From contig NZ_ATSX01000002.1 in NCBI RefSeq assembly GCF_000527695.1, forward strand, positions 248,001 through 312,000: 64,000 nt of DNA. Direction: 5' to 3'. The notes beneath the pieces were generated by a model. That model saw only the letters and a program-made list of their open reading frames with translations. It was not told the origin of the DNA and did not search any database. The position numbers were made by a program, and so were the translations under genes. Each line of letters begins with the position of its first letter. Position 1 is the stretch's first letter. The stretch is from Commensalibacter papalotli (ex Servin-Garciduenas et al. 2014) (GTDB lineage: Bacteria; Pseudomonadota; Alphaproteobacteria; Acetobacterales; Acetobacteraceae). Positions 45,670-56,767 of the stretch are shown here, in pieces.

Positions 45670-47115
45670 CTAAGAACCAGCAATCTTATCAATAATATTG
45701 GTTGTAGAAAAGCCTTCTTGTAAATCTGCCAAGATAACTTTTCCGCCATTTTGTTCAACGATGTCGCGACCAACCACTTCTTTATTATAATAATCCGCCC
45801 CTTTGACCAAGATATCAGGTTTAAAAAGGTGAATCAGATTAAAAGGTGTATCTTCATCAAAGGCAACGACAGCATCTACGTATCGTATTGCAGCCATGAC
45901 TTGAGATCTGCTGATTAAGTTATTAATAGGTCTTTGCTCACCTTTAAGAGCCTTGATACTGCGGTCAGTGTTTAAAGCAACGATTAAACGATCACATTGG
46001 GTGCGTGCATTTTTAAGCAGTGCGATATGACCTGGATGAATAATATCAAAACATCCGTTCGTAAATCCAACAACAAGATTTTGTTTTTTCCATAATTTGA
46101 CTTGTTCCAGCAATTGGTCTGGATGTAGCAAAGTCGGAGCAATAGTTTCAGAAAAACTGCGTGGATCTTGTGCTTTGAGTTCGTTTAAAACCTCTGCAAT
46201 AGAGGTGGTAGAGGTGCCTGCTTTGGCAACGACCACTCCAGCTGCAGCATTCGCGATATGCACCGCTTCGGACAGGCTATATCCCGCAGCATAACCCAGA
46301 GTTAAGGTTGCGATAACCGTATCCCCAGCACCAGAAACATCGAAAACTTCTCTAGCACGAGACGGAATCGTTGTAACGGGTTTGCCTCGTTCAACAAGGG
46401 TCATGCCTTTTTCTGATCTGGTAATAAGGATTGCTTGTCCTTGAGTAGCATTTAATAATGCTTCACCAGCCTGCTCAAAATCTTCATCATTTTCTAGAAT
46501 ATATTGTGCAGCGGCACTGGCCTCTTTGGTATTAGGGGTAACACAGGTTGCATATTGATAAAGTGAGAAATCAGAAGATTTGGGGTCTACAAAAACAGGA
46601 ATTTGATGCTGTTTAGCTTGTTCCATTGTATGTTTTATAACAATTGGATGGCATACACCTTTACCATAATCTGAAATGATGATGGCGTCTGCTTGTGAAA
46701 TAGTTTGATCAATCGAGTTTAAAAGTTGTGCAATTTCTTCATGATGTAAGGGAATTAGACTTTCTTCATCCGCACGAATAACTTGTTGATTGGCAGCAAT
46801 AAAGCGAGATTTACAAATGGTAGGACGGTATTGAGATTTAACGAGGTAATGATCGGTAATATTTTTCTCGTTCGTTAGTCTTTTAATGTTTCCTGCATAC
46901 TCATCTTGACCAATAAGGCCGATCAAGATGGCTTTTCCTCCAAGAGATAGAATATTATTAGTAACGTTTCCTGCTCCTCCTAGCATTTCCTTTTTATTAT
47001 TTAATTGTAAAACAGGAACAGGAGCTTCAGGAGATATGCGCTGAACATTGCCATATATGAAACGGTCTAGCATGACATCACCAATACATAAAATCGTAAT
47101 TTTGGAGAAGTCCAT
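45670..47115 (-). CDS. hldE: bifunctional heptose-7-phosphate kinase / heptose-1-phosphate adenylyltransferase
   Basis: A 481-residue enzyme that makes ADP-heptose for lipopolysaccharide core. The N-terminal ribokinase-like domain (residues 1-315) shows GDVMLDRFIYG, MLGGAGNVTNNI and DVSGAGDTVIATLTLGYAAG with the catalytic Asp. The C-terminal nucleotidyltransferase (about residues 345-481) shows VGFTNGCFDIIHPGHIALL and NTDRSIKALKG. Both halves are complete. Located 28 bases after gmk, likely one transcription unit. Confidence 0.94.
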   Translation of the reverse strand: MDFSKITILCIGDVMLDRFIYGNVQRISPEAPVPVLQLNNKKEMLGGAGNVTNNILSLGGKAILIGLIGQDEYAGNIKRLTNEKNITDHYLVKSQYRPTICKSRFIAANQQVIRADEESLIPLHHEEIAQLLNSIDQTISQADAIIISDYGKGVCHPIVIKHTMEQAKQHQIPVFVDPKSSDFSLYQYATCVTPNTKEASAAAQYILENDEDFEQAGEALLNATQGQAILITRSEKGMTLVERGKPVTTIPSRAREVFDVSGAGDTVIATLTLGYAAGYSLSEAVHIANAAAGVVVAKAGTSTTSIAEVLNELKAQDPRSFSETIAPTLLHPDQLLEQVKLWKKQNLVVGFTNGCFDIIHPGHIALLKNARTQCDRLIVALNTDRSIKALKGEQRPINNLISRSQVMAAIRYVDAVVAFDEDTPFNLIHLFKPDILVKGADYYNKEVVGRDIVEQNGGKVILADLQEGFSTTNIIDKIAGS

Positions 47116-47143
47116 CTTGGTAACTTTCTTTATTTAGATAGAG

Positions 47144-47791
47144 TTAACGTGAAAAGCTGTTGGTAAAATTGGTTAGAAAAGTTTGACGTTTTGTTTTTAA
47201 GCGTTCACAAGACAGAATAGTTTCACATTCAGAAATAGCAATGTCTAATTTATTGTTAATAATAACATAATCGAACTCTCTCCAATGTGAAATTTCGTTT
47301 AACGCGGCGTCCATGCGTTTATTAATTTCATTGACATGGTCTGAGGCTCGGTTGGTTAAGCGCTTTTCTAACTCTTCAATAGAAGGAGGGAGAATAAAAA
47401 TACTGACGACATCATTGGGTAATGCTTCTCTGATTTGACGATGGCCTTGCCAGTCAATATCAAAAATCAGGTCTTTTCCTTCGGCTAATTGTTGTTCTAC
47501 TGCGGCTTTGGGAGTGCCATACCCTTTATCGAAAACAGTTGCCCATTCTAAAAGCTCACCATTCTTAGCCTGATCTTCAAATTGTTCCTTGGAAATAAAA
47601 TGATAATGTATACCGTGTGTTTCTCCAGGGCGAGGTAGGCGTGTGGTTACAGAGATAGAAGGAAAAAGATTTTTCTGAGAAGCTCTAAGTGCATTAGCAA
47701 TCGTTGATTTTCCTGCACCAGAAGGGGCAGAAAGAACAAAACAAATTCCTCTAGTTGAGGGTTGTGTGGATTGAGAGGGGAGCTCTAGCAT
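47144..47791 (-). CDS. gmk: guanylate kinase
   Basis: A 215-residue enzyme phosphorylating GMP to GDP. P loop LSAPSGAGKST near residue 20, GMP-binding SVTTRLPRPGE and the later IDWQGHRQIR segment are typical. Start at ATG 47791, which has AAGGA 8 bases upstream; an in-frame ATG at 47806 has none. First gene of a gmk-hldE-AGE run on the minus strand. Confidence 0.94.
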   Translation of the reverse strand: MLELPSQSTQPSTRGICFVLSAPSGAGKSTIANALRASQKNLFPSISVTTRLPRPGETHGIHYHFISKEQFEDQAKNGELLEWATVFDKGYGTPKAAVEQQLAEGKDLIFDIDWQGHRQIREALPNDVVSIFILPPSIEELEKRLTNRASDHVNEINKRMDAALNEISHWREFDYVIINNKLDIAISECETILSCERLKTKRQTFLTNFTNSFSR

Positions 47792-47912
47792 AAAAAATTC
47801 CTTCATGAAGCGTCAATTCTGTTTGTTTATAGCAGAAATTGTTTATTTCATAAATAAGGAAGATAAAGGTAATTTTTTAAAAATAATTATTAAAAATTAG
47901 AAGACTATTCTT

Positions 47913-47941
47913 CATCTCCCAATTCATTTTGTTGGGAGATG
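47913..47941 (-). terminator. terminator of the MFS-frmA operon
   Basis: Perfect 10-bp stem CATCTCCCAA/TTGGGAGATG with a 9-base loop, 14 bases past the frmA stop on the minus strand. The following T-tract is weak. Confidence 0.6.
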
Positions 47942-47955
47942 AGTGATCGATAAAG

Positions 47956-50300
<2,345 letters not shown>

Positions 50301-50439
50301 TCTTATGCTGAAATTAAAAACATTATTTCACGTTAAGTATTTTTAAATTTTGCAGCAAATCACAACTATGCTAGTTTTTTTTTAATACGTAATAATGAAG
50401 TGATTGTGATTATTAGTAAGCAACCTAAAGGAAAAAAAG

Positions 50440-51432
50440 ATGTCGTTTGCTTGTACGTCTCTGATAATAAAAGATGCTGATCAACGGATTTATCATGGTC
50501 GCACTTTGGAATTTATGGTGGATTATCCCTCTTATTTAACTTATTATCCCAAAGGGTCTGTGTTTAATAATATAGATCCGGATGGTTTGCAGGGGCTTCA
50601 ATATACTGCGAAATATAATATTTTATGTATTACGATGCCTGCATTTTCATCAGAGGATCGCTCTGTCATAGAAGGGATGAATAATGCAGGGCTTTCATTT
50701 TCCGCGAATATGTATGCGCTTTCTCAAACTCCGCCATTAAAACAAGAGGAATATAAACAAGCTCTTCCTTTGGTTAAAATAGGAAGCTGGGGATTGGCAC
50801 TCTTTCAGTCTGTGAATGAGGTTAAGCAAGCTTTGCTAAACCAACCTGTATGGTCTCCTGCTTTGCCTTTATTTGAAAATAGTCAATGTCCTTTTCATTT
50901 TATTTTTTACGACAAGACTGGAAAGTCAATTGTCGTGGAATATACCAAAGGTGAGTTGCATATTTATGATAATCCCACTGGGGTTTTGACCAATGCGCCA
51001 GAATTTTCTTGGCACTTAACCAATATGCATAATTATACAATGCTTACTAATAAAGACAGTATTGCCTCAACTGAACTGGGAGGCTTGTCCTTACAAGAGC
51101 CTGATATAGGAAATGCAACAGCTGGACTCCCTGCAGATGATACATCGGTTGGACGTTTCGTCAGGGGGGTATTTTATACTTCTTATGCTTTAAAAGCACA
51201 AAATTCTGATATGGCAATTATCGAACTATCTCACATTATGAATAAATTCGATCGACCCAAAAATATGACGGTCGGCCTAAATGGTAAAACAGAATATACG
51301 GAATGGACCAGTCTTTCTGATTTAGAAAGAGGGCATTTATATGTTCGAACCTATCGAGAGTTAAATTATACGAAATATAGTTTAAGTGATTATGAATCTG
51401 AAAATATCTTCTATAGTAAACAATTGATTTAA
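50440..51432 (+). CDS. linear amide C-N hydrolase (choloylglycine hydrolase family, Ntn hydrolase)
   Basis: A 330-residue amidase of the bile salt hydrolase / penicillin V acylase / N-acylethanolamine-amidase type. The nucleophile is Cys5 in MSFACTS; Arg21 (HGR) and Glu24 stand where bile salt hydrolase has Arg18 and Asp21. The TNAPEFSWHLTN segment supplies the Asn, and SVGRFVRG the catalytic Arg. Removal of MSFA must expose Cys5, unlike the usual Met1-Cys2. ATG with AAGGAAA upstream. It is the first of three collinear genes. Natural substrate unknown: N-acyl amino acids, acyl-homoserine lactones, ceramides or bile salts are all possible. Confidence 0.85.
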   Translation: MSFACTSLIIKDADQRIYHGRTLEFMVDYPSYLTYYPKGSVFNNIDPDGLQGLQYTAKYNILCITMPAFSSEDRSVIEGMNNAGLSFSANMYALSQTPPLKQEEYKQALPLVKIGSWGLALFQSVNEVKQALLNQPVWSPALPLFENSQCPFHFIFYDKTGKSIVVEYTKGELHIYDNPTGVLTNAPEFSWHLTNMHNYTMLTNKDSIASTELGGLSLQEPDIGNATAGLPADDTSVGRFVRGVFYTSYALKAQNSDMAIIELSHIMNKFDRPKNMTVGLNGKTEYTEWTSLSDLERGHLYVRTYRELNYTKYSLSDYESENIFYSKQLI

Positions 51433-51439
51433 AGCAGAA

Positions 51440-52258
51440 ATGATGCGTTATACCGAATTAAACTCGATTTTGATTACAGGAGCATCGTCGGGAATAGGGC
51501 GTGCTGTGGCTTTATATCTTGCCGCACCCAGAGTGCGTTTATATTTAGGAGGCCGAAACCAAAATGCACTTATGCAGGTGGCAGATGAATGTATTCGCAG
51601 AGGGGCTGTTGTAGAAACCAAAACTTTGGACGTTTGTGACCAGCAAGAAATGGAAGAGTGGGTTTATTCCGTAGGTCAGCTTGATTTTGTTCTTGCTAGT
51701 GCTGGCGTATCGATTGGTACAACAGATCAATCTGCCGAGCATAATTTACCCGAAAGTGCTTATCGTGTACGCCAAATTATGCAAACGAATATTGATGGGG
51801 TTTTAAATACAGTTTTACCTGCAATTGAGGTGATGAAACAGCAGAATCGAAACGGGGAAAATATACGAGGTCGTATTGCAGCGATTGCTTCGGTCGCGGG
51901 GTTGGTAAATTCAGCTTGGGCACCTTCTTATTGTGCATCCAAGGCAGCAGTCGATCGTTTTATGGTTTCCAGCGGTGGAGGTTTGGAAAGATTAGGCATT
52001 TATTTGTCTAGTATTTGTTGTGGATTTATTCGTACTCCCATGACTGCCAAGCATAAGTTTGTTATGCCAGGGCTAATGAGCTCTGACAAAGCAGCAAAGC
52101 TGATCGTTCAAGGAGTGCTTGATAATAAAAGAAGAGTTATTTTTCCTGTATGGATGATAATCTTGGCCAGAGTAATTGATTTATTGCCTGTCAGGTTGTT
52201 GGAACGGCTTTATTTACCTTATTTGCAAAAAAAGATCATAAAAGATGATAAAAGCTGA
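51440..52258 (+). CDS. SDR-family oxidoreductase with a C-terminal hydrophobic segment
   Basis: A 272-residue short-chain dehydrogenase. NAD(P) motif TGASSGIG at residues 13-20, a substrate-pocket region with IAAIASVAG, and the catalytic Tyr164-x-x-x-Lys168 (SYCASK). A C-terminal amphipathic/hydrophobic part (VIFPVWMIILARVIDLLPVR) suggests membrane association, as in DHRS7-like or 3-ketodihydrosphingosine reductases. ATG start 7 bases after the amidase stop, so the two are tightly linked. Substrate not determined. Confidence 0.85.
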   Translation: MMRYTELNSILITGASSGIGRAVALYLAAPRVRLYLGGRNQNALMQVADECIRRGAVVETKTLDVCDQQEMEEWVYSVGQLDFVLASAGVSIGTTDQSAEHNLPESAYRVRQIMQTNIDGVLNTVLPAIEVMKQQNRNGENIRGRIAAIASVAGLVNSAWAPSYCASKAAVDRFMVSSGGGLERLGIYLSSICCGFIRTPMTAKHKFVMPGLMSSDKAAKLIVQGVLDNKRRVIFPVWMIILARVIDLLPVRLLERLYLPYLQKKIIKDDKS

Positions 52259-52312
52259 TACAGTCGGCTCGAATTTATTATTTATGTGATTGAATAAAAT
52301 TGTTGGATAAAG

Positions 52313-53668
52313 ATGAAAAAGTCTGCTGATACAAAAGCCATTCACAAACCGCGTTTTTGTGAAGGCTCAATCATGCGGCATGTGATTGTAATGGCTGGAA
52401 CAGGTACGGTTGGATTAATGGCTGTATTTCTTGTTGATTTCCTAAATCTTTTTTATATTTCAAGACTGGGGAATTCCCATTTTACAGCGGCTATTGGCTT
52501 TTCAAATGCTATTGGTTTCCTACAAATGGGTATTTGTATTGGTATGTCTATTGGCACGGTGGTAGTCACTGCACGCCTAATCGGTGCTGGTCAGTATGAG
52601 CGTGCCAAACGGATGGTTTCATCTTTTGTAATATTTACCACGATTATAATGATTCTTATTGGTTTAACCGTTGCATTTTTTAATCGAGAAATTTTATATC
52701 TTTTGGGTGCCAGAGGTATTGTTTTAAATCAGGCCAGTCACTTTATAGTAATTGTTTCGCCTTTTTTATTCCTGATTGGTTTGGGAATGGTATTATCTGG
52801 CCTGTTACGAGCGATGGGAGATGCGAAACGCTCAATGAATGTGACTATAATCGGTGCGTTGATTGCTGGCATTTTAGATCCTATATTTATTCTTGTTTTT
52901 CATCTAGGGTTAGAAGGGGCAGCAATCAGTACTGTTTGTTCTCGATTAGGGGTTGTATTACTAGGTTTTTACAGTTTAAGGCGCTATGAATTATTAGAAA
53001 AACCACAATGGAATTTTTTTATTCCTGACTCGTTAAAGATTTTAAAAATCTCTTTTCCAGCGATTTTAACGAATTTAGCAACTCCTGTTGGTGGGTTGTT
53101 TGTTATTCATACAATGTCCAATTTTAGTAGTGATGCGATTTCTGGTCAAACTGCGATTGATCGTATTATTCCTGTGGCTTTTGCGTTTGTATTTGCGTTA
53201 ACGGGATCAGTAGGTCCTATTATTTCTCAAAATTACGGTGCAGGGCTCAGAGAAAGGATGCAAGAAACACTGATCGTTTCTTTGAAGTTAGTCTGTTTAT
53301 GTGTTTTATGTGCTTGGGTCATTTTCTTTTTAAGCCAAGATTTATTTGTCAGGATGTTTTCTCTGAAAGCAGAAGGCGAAGCATTGATGCGTCTTTTCTG
53401 CCATTGGGTGATTATTAATAATTTGTTTTTAGGAATGTTATTCGTTTCTAATACAGCTTTTAATAATTTGGGATATCCTTTGTTTGCCACATTCTTTAAT
53501 TGGGGACGTGCAACCTTGGGAACAATCCCTTTTGTGTCTATTGGGATGTCTTATGGCCCACAAGGAGTATTAATAGGCCAAGCTTTAGGCGTTGTTCCAT
53601 TTGGAATTATGGCGGTCTGTTGCGCATTCTTTGTGATCAAAAATATTCGAATGGACAGACCAATATAA
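52313..53668 (+). CDS. MATE-family efflux transporter
   Basis: A 451-residue inner-membrane exporter with 12 hydrophobic helices in two repeats. The family pattern shows in the DFLNLFYISRLGNSHFTA opening, in the LRAMGDAKRSMNVTIIGALI segment near residue 163, and in SFPAILTNLATPVGG starting the second half. It exports cationic or hydrophobic compounds by proton or sodium antiport. GGATAAAG precedes ATG 52313 by a few bases. It comes 54 bases after the SDR gene and probably ends the three-gene unit, closed by the hairpin at 53671. Confidence 0.9.
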   Translation: MKKSADTKAIHKPRFCEGSIMRHVIVMAGTGTVGLMAVFLVDFLNLFYISRLGNSHFTAAIGFSNAIGFLQMGICIGMSIGTVVVTARLIGAGQYERAKRMVSSFVIFTTIIMILIGLTVAFFNREILYLLGARGIVLNQASHFIVIVSPFLFLIGLGMVLSGLLRAMGDAKRSMNVTIIGALIAGILDPIFILVFHLGLEGAAISTVCSRLGVVLLGFYSLRRYELLEKPQWNFFIPDSLKILKISFPAILTNLATPVGGLFVIHTMSNFSSDAISGQTAIDRIIPVAFAFVFALTGSVGPIISQNYGAGLRERMQETLIVSLKLVCLCVLCAWVIFFLSQDLFVRMFSLKAEGEALMRLFCHWVIINNLFLGMLFVSNTAFNNLGYPLFATFFNWGRATLGTIPFVSIGMSYGPQGVLIGQALGVVPFGIMAVCCAFFVIKNIRMDRPI

Positions 53669-53670
53669 TA

Positions 53671-53688
53671 AAAGCAATGTTTTGCTTT
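53671..53688. terminator. short hairpin between convergent MATE and POT genes
   Basis: Perfect 7-bp stem AAAGCAA/TTGCTTT with a 4-base loop, followed on the plus strand by ATTTTAAAG; it begins 3 bases after the MATE stop. Confidence 0.5.
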
Positions 53689-55177
53689 ATTTTAAAGCAA
53701 GCATGTCTTGTTTGTATTTTTTGTTCCATTTATGAAGAAGCGGTAAAAATAACATTAAAATAACGAATGTAATACCAGCTAAACAGACCAGATTCAGGAA
53801 TAACCCTTGATAAATGACAAGTGTTTTATCTGGGCTAAGGTGATTCATATCTGGACGTGCGGCAATATTGGCAACAACCCCTCCCAGATACATAGCAGTA
53901 CCAGATGCCATTAAATAAGATCCCGTCATAAATCCGTTCATGGACGATGGAACATACCGTGCGATAACGGCCAAGCCTAGACCACTGGTAAGCAGCTCTC
54001 CTAATGATAAAAAGAAATATCCACTAACCATTACCCATGACGATACATAAGGGGTGCTACTGTAAAAACAGGCGGCCCACCACACAAAAAATCCGATACT
54101 GACAAAGAAAAATCCTGTAATAAATTTGGTTGCGATAGAAAAATCTTTCTGTTTACGCCCAAGACTAGCATAAAGTTTGGCCAGTAAAGGGCTTAGGATC
54201 ATAATCCAAATAGGATTTAATGCCTGAAATTGCCCTGGTGACCAATCAAAGAGATGATATGAACCAATTGAAAATGATAAATCTACATTACGTAGGGCAA
54301 AAAATGTTAACGAAGTCGACATTTGTTGGTAAAAAACAAAATACAGCATGCCTTCGAAGGTCAGTAAATAAACGATTTTCAAACCAGAGCGATAGGCAAA
54401 ATCCATTTTAACATACATTTGTATCCATAAACCTAGAACTAAGATTACTGCTCCAACGACACACCATTTTGCAACCACTGGAAATGTTAGGATTACGGTA
54501 ATCAAAGTGACAGAGGCGATGATGCCTAAGAAAATACAACTTGAAACAAATTTAGGTATCGGTAATTGATCTCTTTGAGAGACGTAAGGGGTAAGTCTTT
54601 TTTGCGTCAGTGAATAGTTAATAATACCCAACACTAACCCAACAAAACAGGCAATAAAAGCGGCATCCCACCCGTAATGATCTTTCAGATACGGGCATAA
54701 CAGCATTGAGACTGTAGAGCCTACATTGACGGCCATATAATATAGTGTAAATGCAATATCAAGTTGACTGTCATTATCTTCATAAATACGACGAACCAAG
54801 GTGGCTGCATTGGGTTTGAATAAACCATTTCCCGTGCTGATAATCGCCATGGTTATGTAGATGCCACCCGTATAATGCATGGCAGAGGCCAACAGTAAGT
54901 AACCAAGGGCCAAGATAATACTGCCAAACAACATAGCCCTTTGATTCCCTAAGATTTTATCGCCAATCCATCCCCCAAGAGCTGGGGCAGCATAGGTCAT
55001 TGTGCCAAAGGCTGCGATTAAAAGATTGGCATCATAATCACTAAATTTCATATGTTGGCTAAGGAACAAAGCTAAAATACTTTGCATGCCGTAATAACCA
55101 AAGCGCTCCCAAAGCTCAATGAATAAGACAACAGAAAAAGCACTATTTTTCTTTTTAATGGAAGGGGATGTTGTCAC
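53687..55177 (-). CDS. dtp: POT/PTR-family proton-dependent oligopeptide transporter
   Basis: A 496-residue inner-membrane peptide importer with about 14 helices. It shows the diagnostic ELWERFGYYGMQSILALFLS in the first helix (ExxERFxYY motif), the AALGGWIGDKILG loop and the TLYYMAVNVGSTVS stretch. It takes up di- and tripeptides with protons. GTG start with AGG about 10 bases upstream. Convergent with the MATE gene. Which of the E. coli paralogues (DtpA, B, C, D) it resembles most is not decided here. Confidence 0.9.
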   Translation of the reverse strand: MTTSPSIKKKNSAFSVVLFIELWERFGYYGMQSILALFLSQHMKFSDYDANLLIAAFGTMTYAAPALGGWIGDKILGNQRAMLFGSIILALGYLLLASAMHYTGGIYITMAIISTGNGLFKPNAATLVRRIYEDNDSQLDIAFTLYYMAVNVGSTVSMLLCPYLKDHYGWDAAFIACFVGLVLGIINYSLTQKRLTPYVSQRDQLPIPKFVSSCIFLGIIASVTLITVILTFPVVAKWCVVGAVILVLGLWIQMYVKMDFAYRSGLKIVYLLTFEGMLYFVFYQQMSTSLTFFALRNVDLSFSIGSYHLFDWSPGQFQALNPIWIMILSPLLAKLYASLGRKQKDFSIATKFITGFFFVSIGFFVWWAACFYSSTPYVSSWVMVSGYFFLSLGELLTSGLGLAVIARYVPSSMNGFMTGSYLMASGTAMYLGGVVANIAARPDMNHLSPDKTLVIYQGLFLNLVCLAGITFVILMLFLPLLHKWNKKYKQDMLALK

Positions 55178-55315
55178 AATATTTGCCTAAGTCAAAGTGA
55201 ATAATTTATTACGATGAAAAATATTCAATTATAAATTTGTTTAAATATTCGTAGCTATATCGTATGAATAGATTAATATAGAATTACTATAGTATTTTGA
55301 AGTTTTTTTAGTTTT

Positions 55316-56098
55316 ATGATGATGAAGATGTTTTCTAATATAGAAAAAAATAAATGGTTACAAGGTGCTGCCTATTTTTTAATGGTGATAACGTTTGTGA
55401 CGTCGCATATCAATAATGTCTCTGCTAAAACACAAAAAAAAGCTCCAGCTTCTGCTGTTGCGTATGATGATAATCAAAACGCTTCTGTTGGTGTTATGGA
55501 TTTGTCTGTGTTGCCAGCAGTTAAAGGGAGCGTAAAGCAGTATTTACCCACACCTTATGGAAATTTAGGAGGGTTATTATTAAATGATGGCACTCAAGTT
55601 ATGTTTTCCACAATGTTTGGTGAAGCAGTAAAATCATTTGTTCGTCCCAGGCAAGAGGTTACTATTCGAGGGTTAAAAGCGCGTAAATTGCCGTTGTTGC
55701 AGGCGTTTTTAATTGAGAATAAAAATGGCCGAAAAATCGAAGAAGACAGCCCAGAGGCGGGGTTCTCTCCTGTGCCAATTACTGGACCAGACTTGTTTGT
55801 ACAAGGACAAATTGCGCAATTATTACATAATTTGCAAGGCCAAGTGATGGGTGTTGTGCTTAAAGATGGCACGGTGGTATATATCCGTCCATCTGATATT
55901 GGTAAATTGGGGTTTGAGTTGCAACCGGGTGTCTCTTTGTATGTTCGGGGAATGGGCAGTTCTACGTCTATGGGGAAAGCGTTGCAAGCTCGGTTAATTG
56001 GTCAGACACAAAATCATATGATAGAGTTGTTACAAATTAATGCGCCACCTTTTGGTGCACCTGCTGGCAGTCCTGCTTATGATTATATCCCACAATAG
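55316..56098 (+). CDS. secreted protein with two repeated beta domains, unknown function
   Basis: A 260-residue protein with an N-terminal hydrophobic signal (FLMVITFVTSHINNVSA). Two similar beta-rich units follow: one with NLGGLLLNDGTQVMFSTMFG and IRGLKARKLPLLQAFLIENK, one with QVMGVVLKDGTVVYIRPSDI and VRGMGSSTSMGKALQARLIG. The match of LLLNDGTQVMF to VVLKDGTVVYI and of RGLKARKLPLLQAFLI to RGMGSSTSMGKALQARLI marks an internal duplication, with an OB-like fold possible. The end is Pro/Ala/Gly/Tyr rich. Unrecognised family, likely acetobacterial. A terminator follows at 56111. Confidence 0.65.
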   Translation: MMMKMFSNIEKNKWLQGAAYFLMVITFVTSHINNVSAKTQKKAPASAVAYDDNQNASVGVMDLSVLPAVKGSVKQYLPTPYGNLGGLLLNDGTQVMFSTMFGEAVKSFVRPRQEVTIRGLKARKLPLLQAFLIENKNGRKIEEDSPEAGFSPVPITGPDLFVQGQIAQLLHNLQGQVMGVVLKDGTVVYIRPSDIGKLGFELQPGVSLYVRGMGSSTSMGKALQARLIGQTQNHMIELLQINAPPFGAPAGSPAYDYIPQ

Positions 56099-56110
56099 CT
56101 GATGTTCTAT

Positions 56111-56141
56111 AACCCAAATTTTTACGATTATAGTTTGGGTT
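56111..56141 (+). terminator. terminator after the 55316 gene
   Basis: Perfect 8-bp stem AACCCAAA/TTTGGGTT with a 15-base loop, 13 bases past the stop, followed by AAATTTTA. Confidence 0.6.
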
Positions 56142-56168
56142 AAATTTTATGGTATTTCTTTATTTAAG

Positions 56169-56190
56169 AAAGATTATTCGGATAATCTTT
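56169..56190. repeat. perfect inverted repeat before the atp operon
   Basis: Arms AAAGATTAT and ATAATCTTT (9 bp) around TCGG. It lies about 210 bases upstream of atpI in a 304-base non-coding stretch that also holds the terminator at 56111. No T-run on the plus strand, so it is not a plus-strand terminator; it may be an operator or mRNA leader structure. Confidence 0.45.
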
Positions 56191-56403
56191 AAAAAAATGG
56201 TGTTTTTGTATAGAAATTTTAAGTAAATTATAATAATTACGTAATAATATTTTGTTGTAAGCTATCTAAATTAGTTGCCTATTTGCCAAAGTAAAGAATT
56301 AGCTTTGCTAAAAATTAAAAAAAATATTGCCTTTCTTGCGTAAATAGTCTTTTTTACGAACTTAGTTAGCTTGTATGGATCAGATGAAGAAGAGGGGGTA
56401 TCT

Positions 56404-56721
56404 TTGGAAAAAGATGCAAAAAAGAAACAGCTCGATTCTTTTGACAAGAAATTACAAGATTTTGAATCGCGATTGAATCCTTCGAAAAAACAAGATCACT
56501 CTCAGTTAACTGGGGGCGATAATGATTTATGGAAGTTTGTCTTAAGGTCAGGAGTAGAGCTGTTCTCGGCGTTTCTAGTTGGGGTTATGGTAGGGTATGG
56601 ATTGGATTATTGGCTGTTAACTCGTCCGTTATTTATTATCATATTTTCTGCGTTAGGAATGGGTGCGGGCGTGCTTAATGTCTGGCGTATTGTTAAACCA
56701 GGTGATATAAGATCAGAATGA
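56404..56721 (+). CDS. atpI: F0F1 ATP synthase assembly protein AtpI
   Basis: A 105-residue membrane protein with two hydrophobic helices near residues 52-100 (ELFSAFLVGVMVGYGLDYWL and LFIIIFSALGMGAGVLNVWR), the alphaproteobacterial AtpI pattern, after a charged N-terminus. Start chosen at TTG 56404 because GAGGGGG lies about 7 bases upstream; a TTG at 56371 has none and would add 11 acidic residues. AtpI helps c-ring assembly. First gene of the F0 operon, 46 bases before atpB. Confidence 0.85.
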   Translation: MEKDAKKKQLDSFDKKLQDFESRLNPSKKQDHSQLTGGDNDLWKFVLRSGVELFSAFLVGVMVGYGLDYWLLTRPLFIIIFSALGMGAGVLNVWRIVKPGDIRSE

Positions 56722-56767
56722 TTTTGTTTCGTCGTAAAAGATTCGATTTGGTGTTGGGAGAAAAGTA

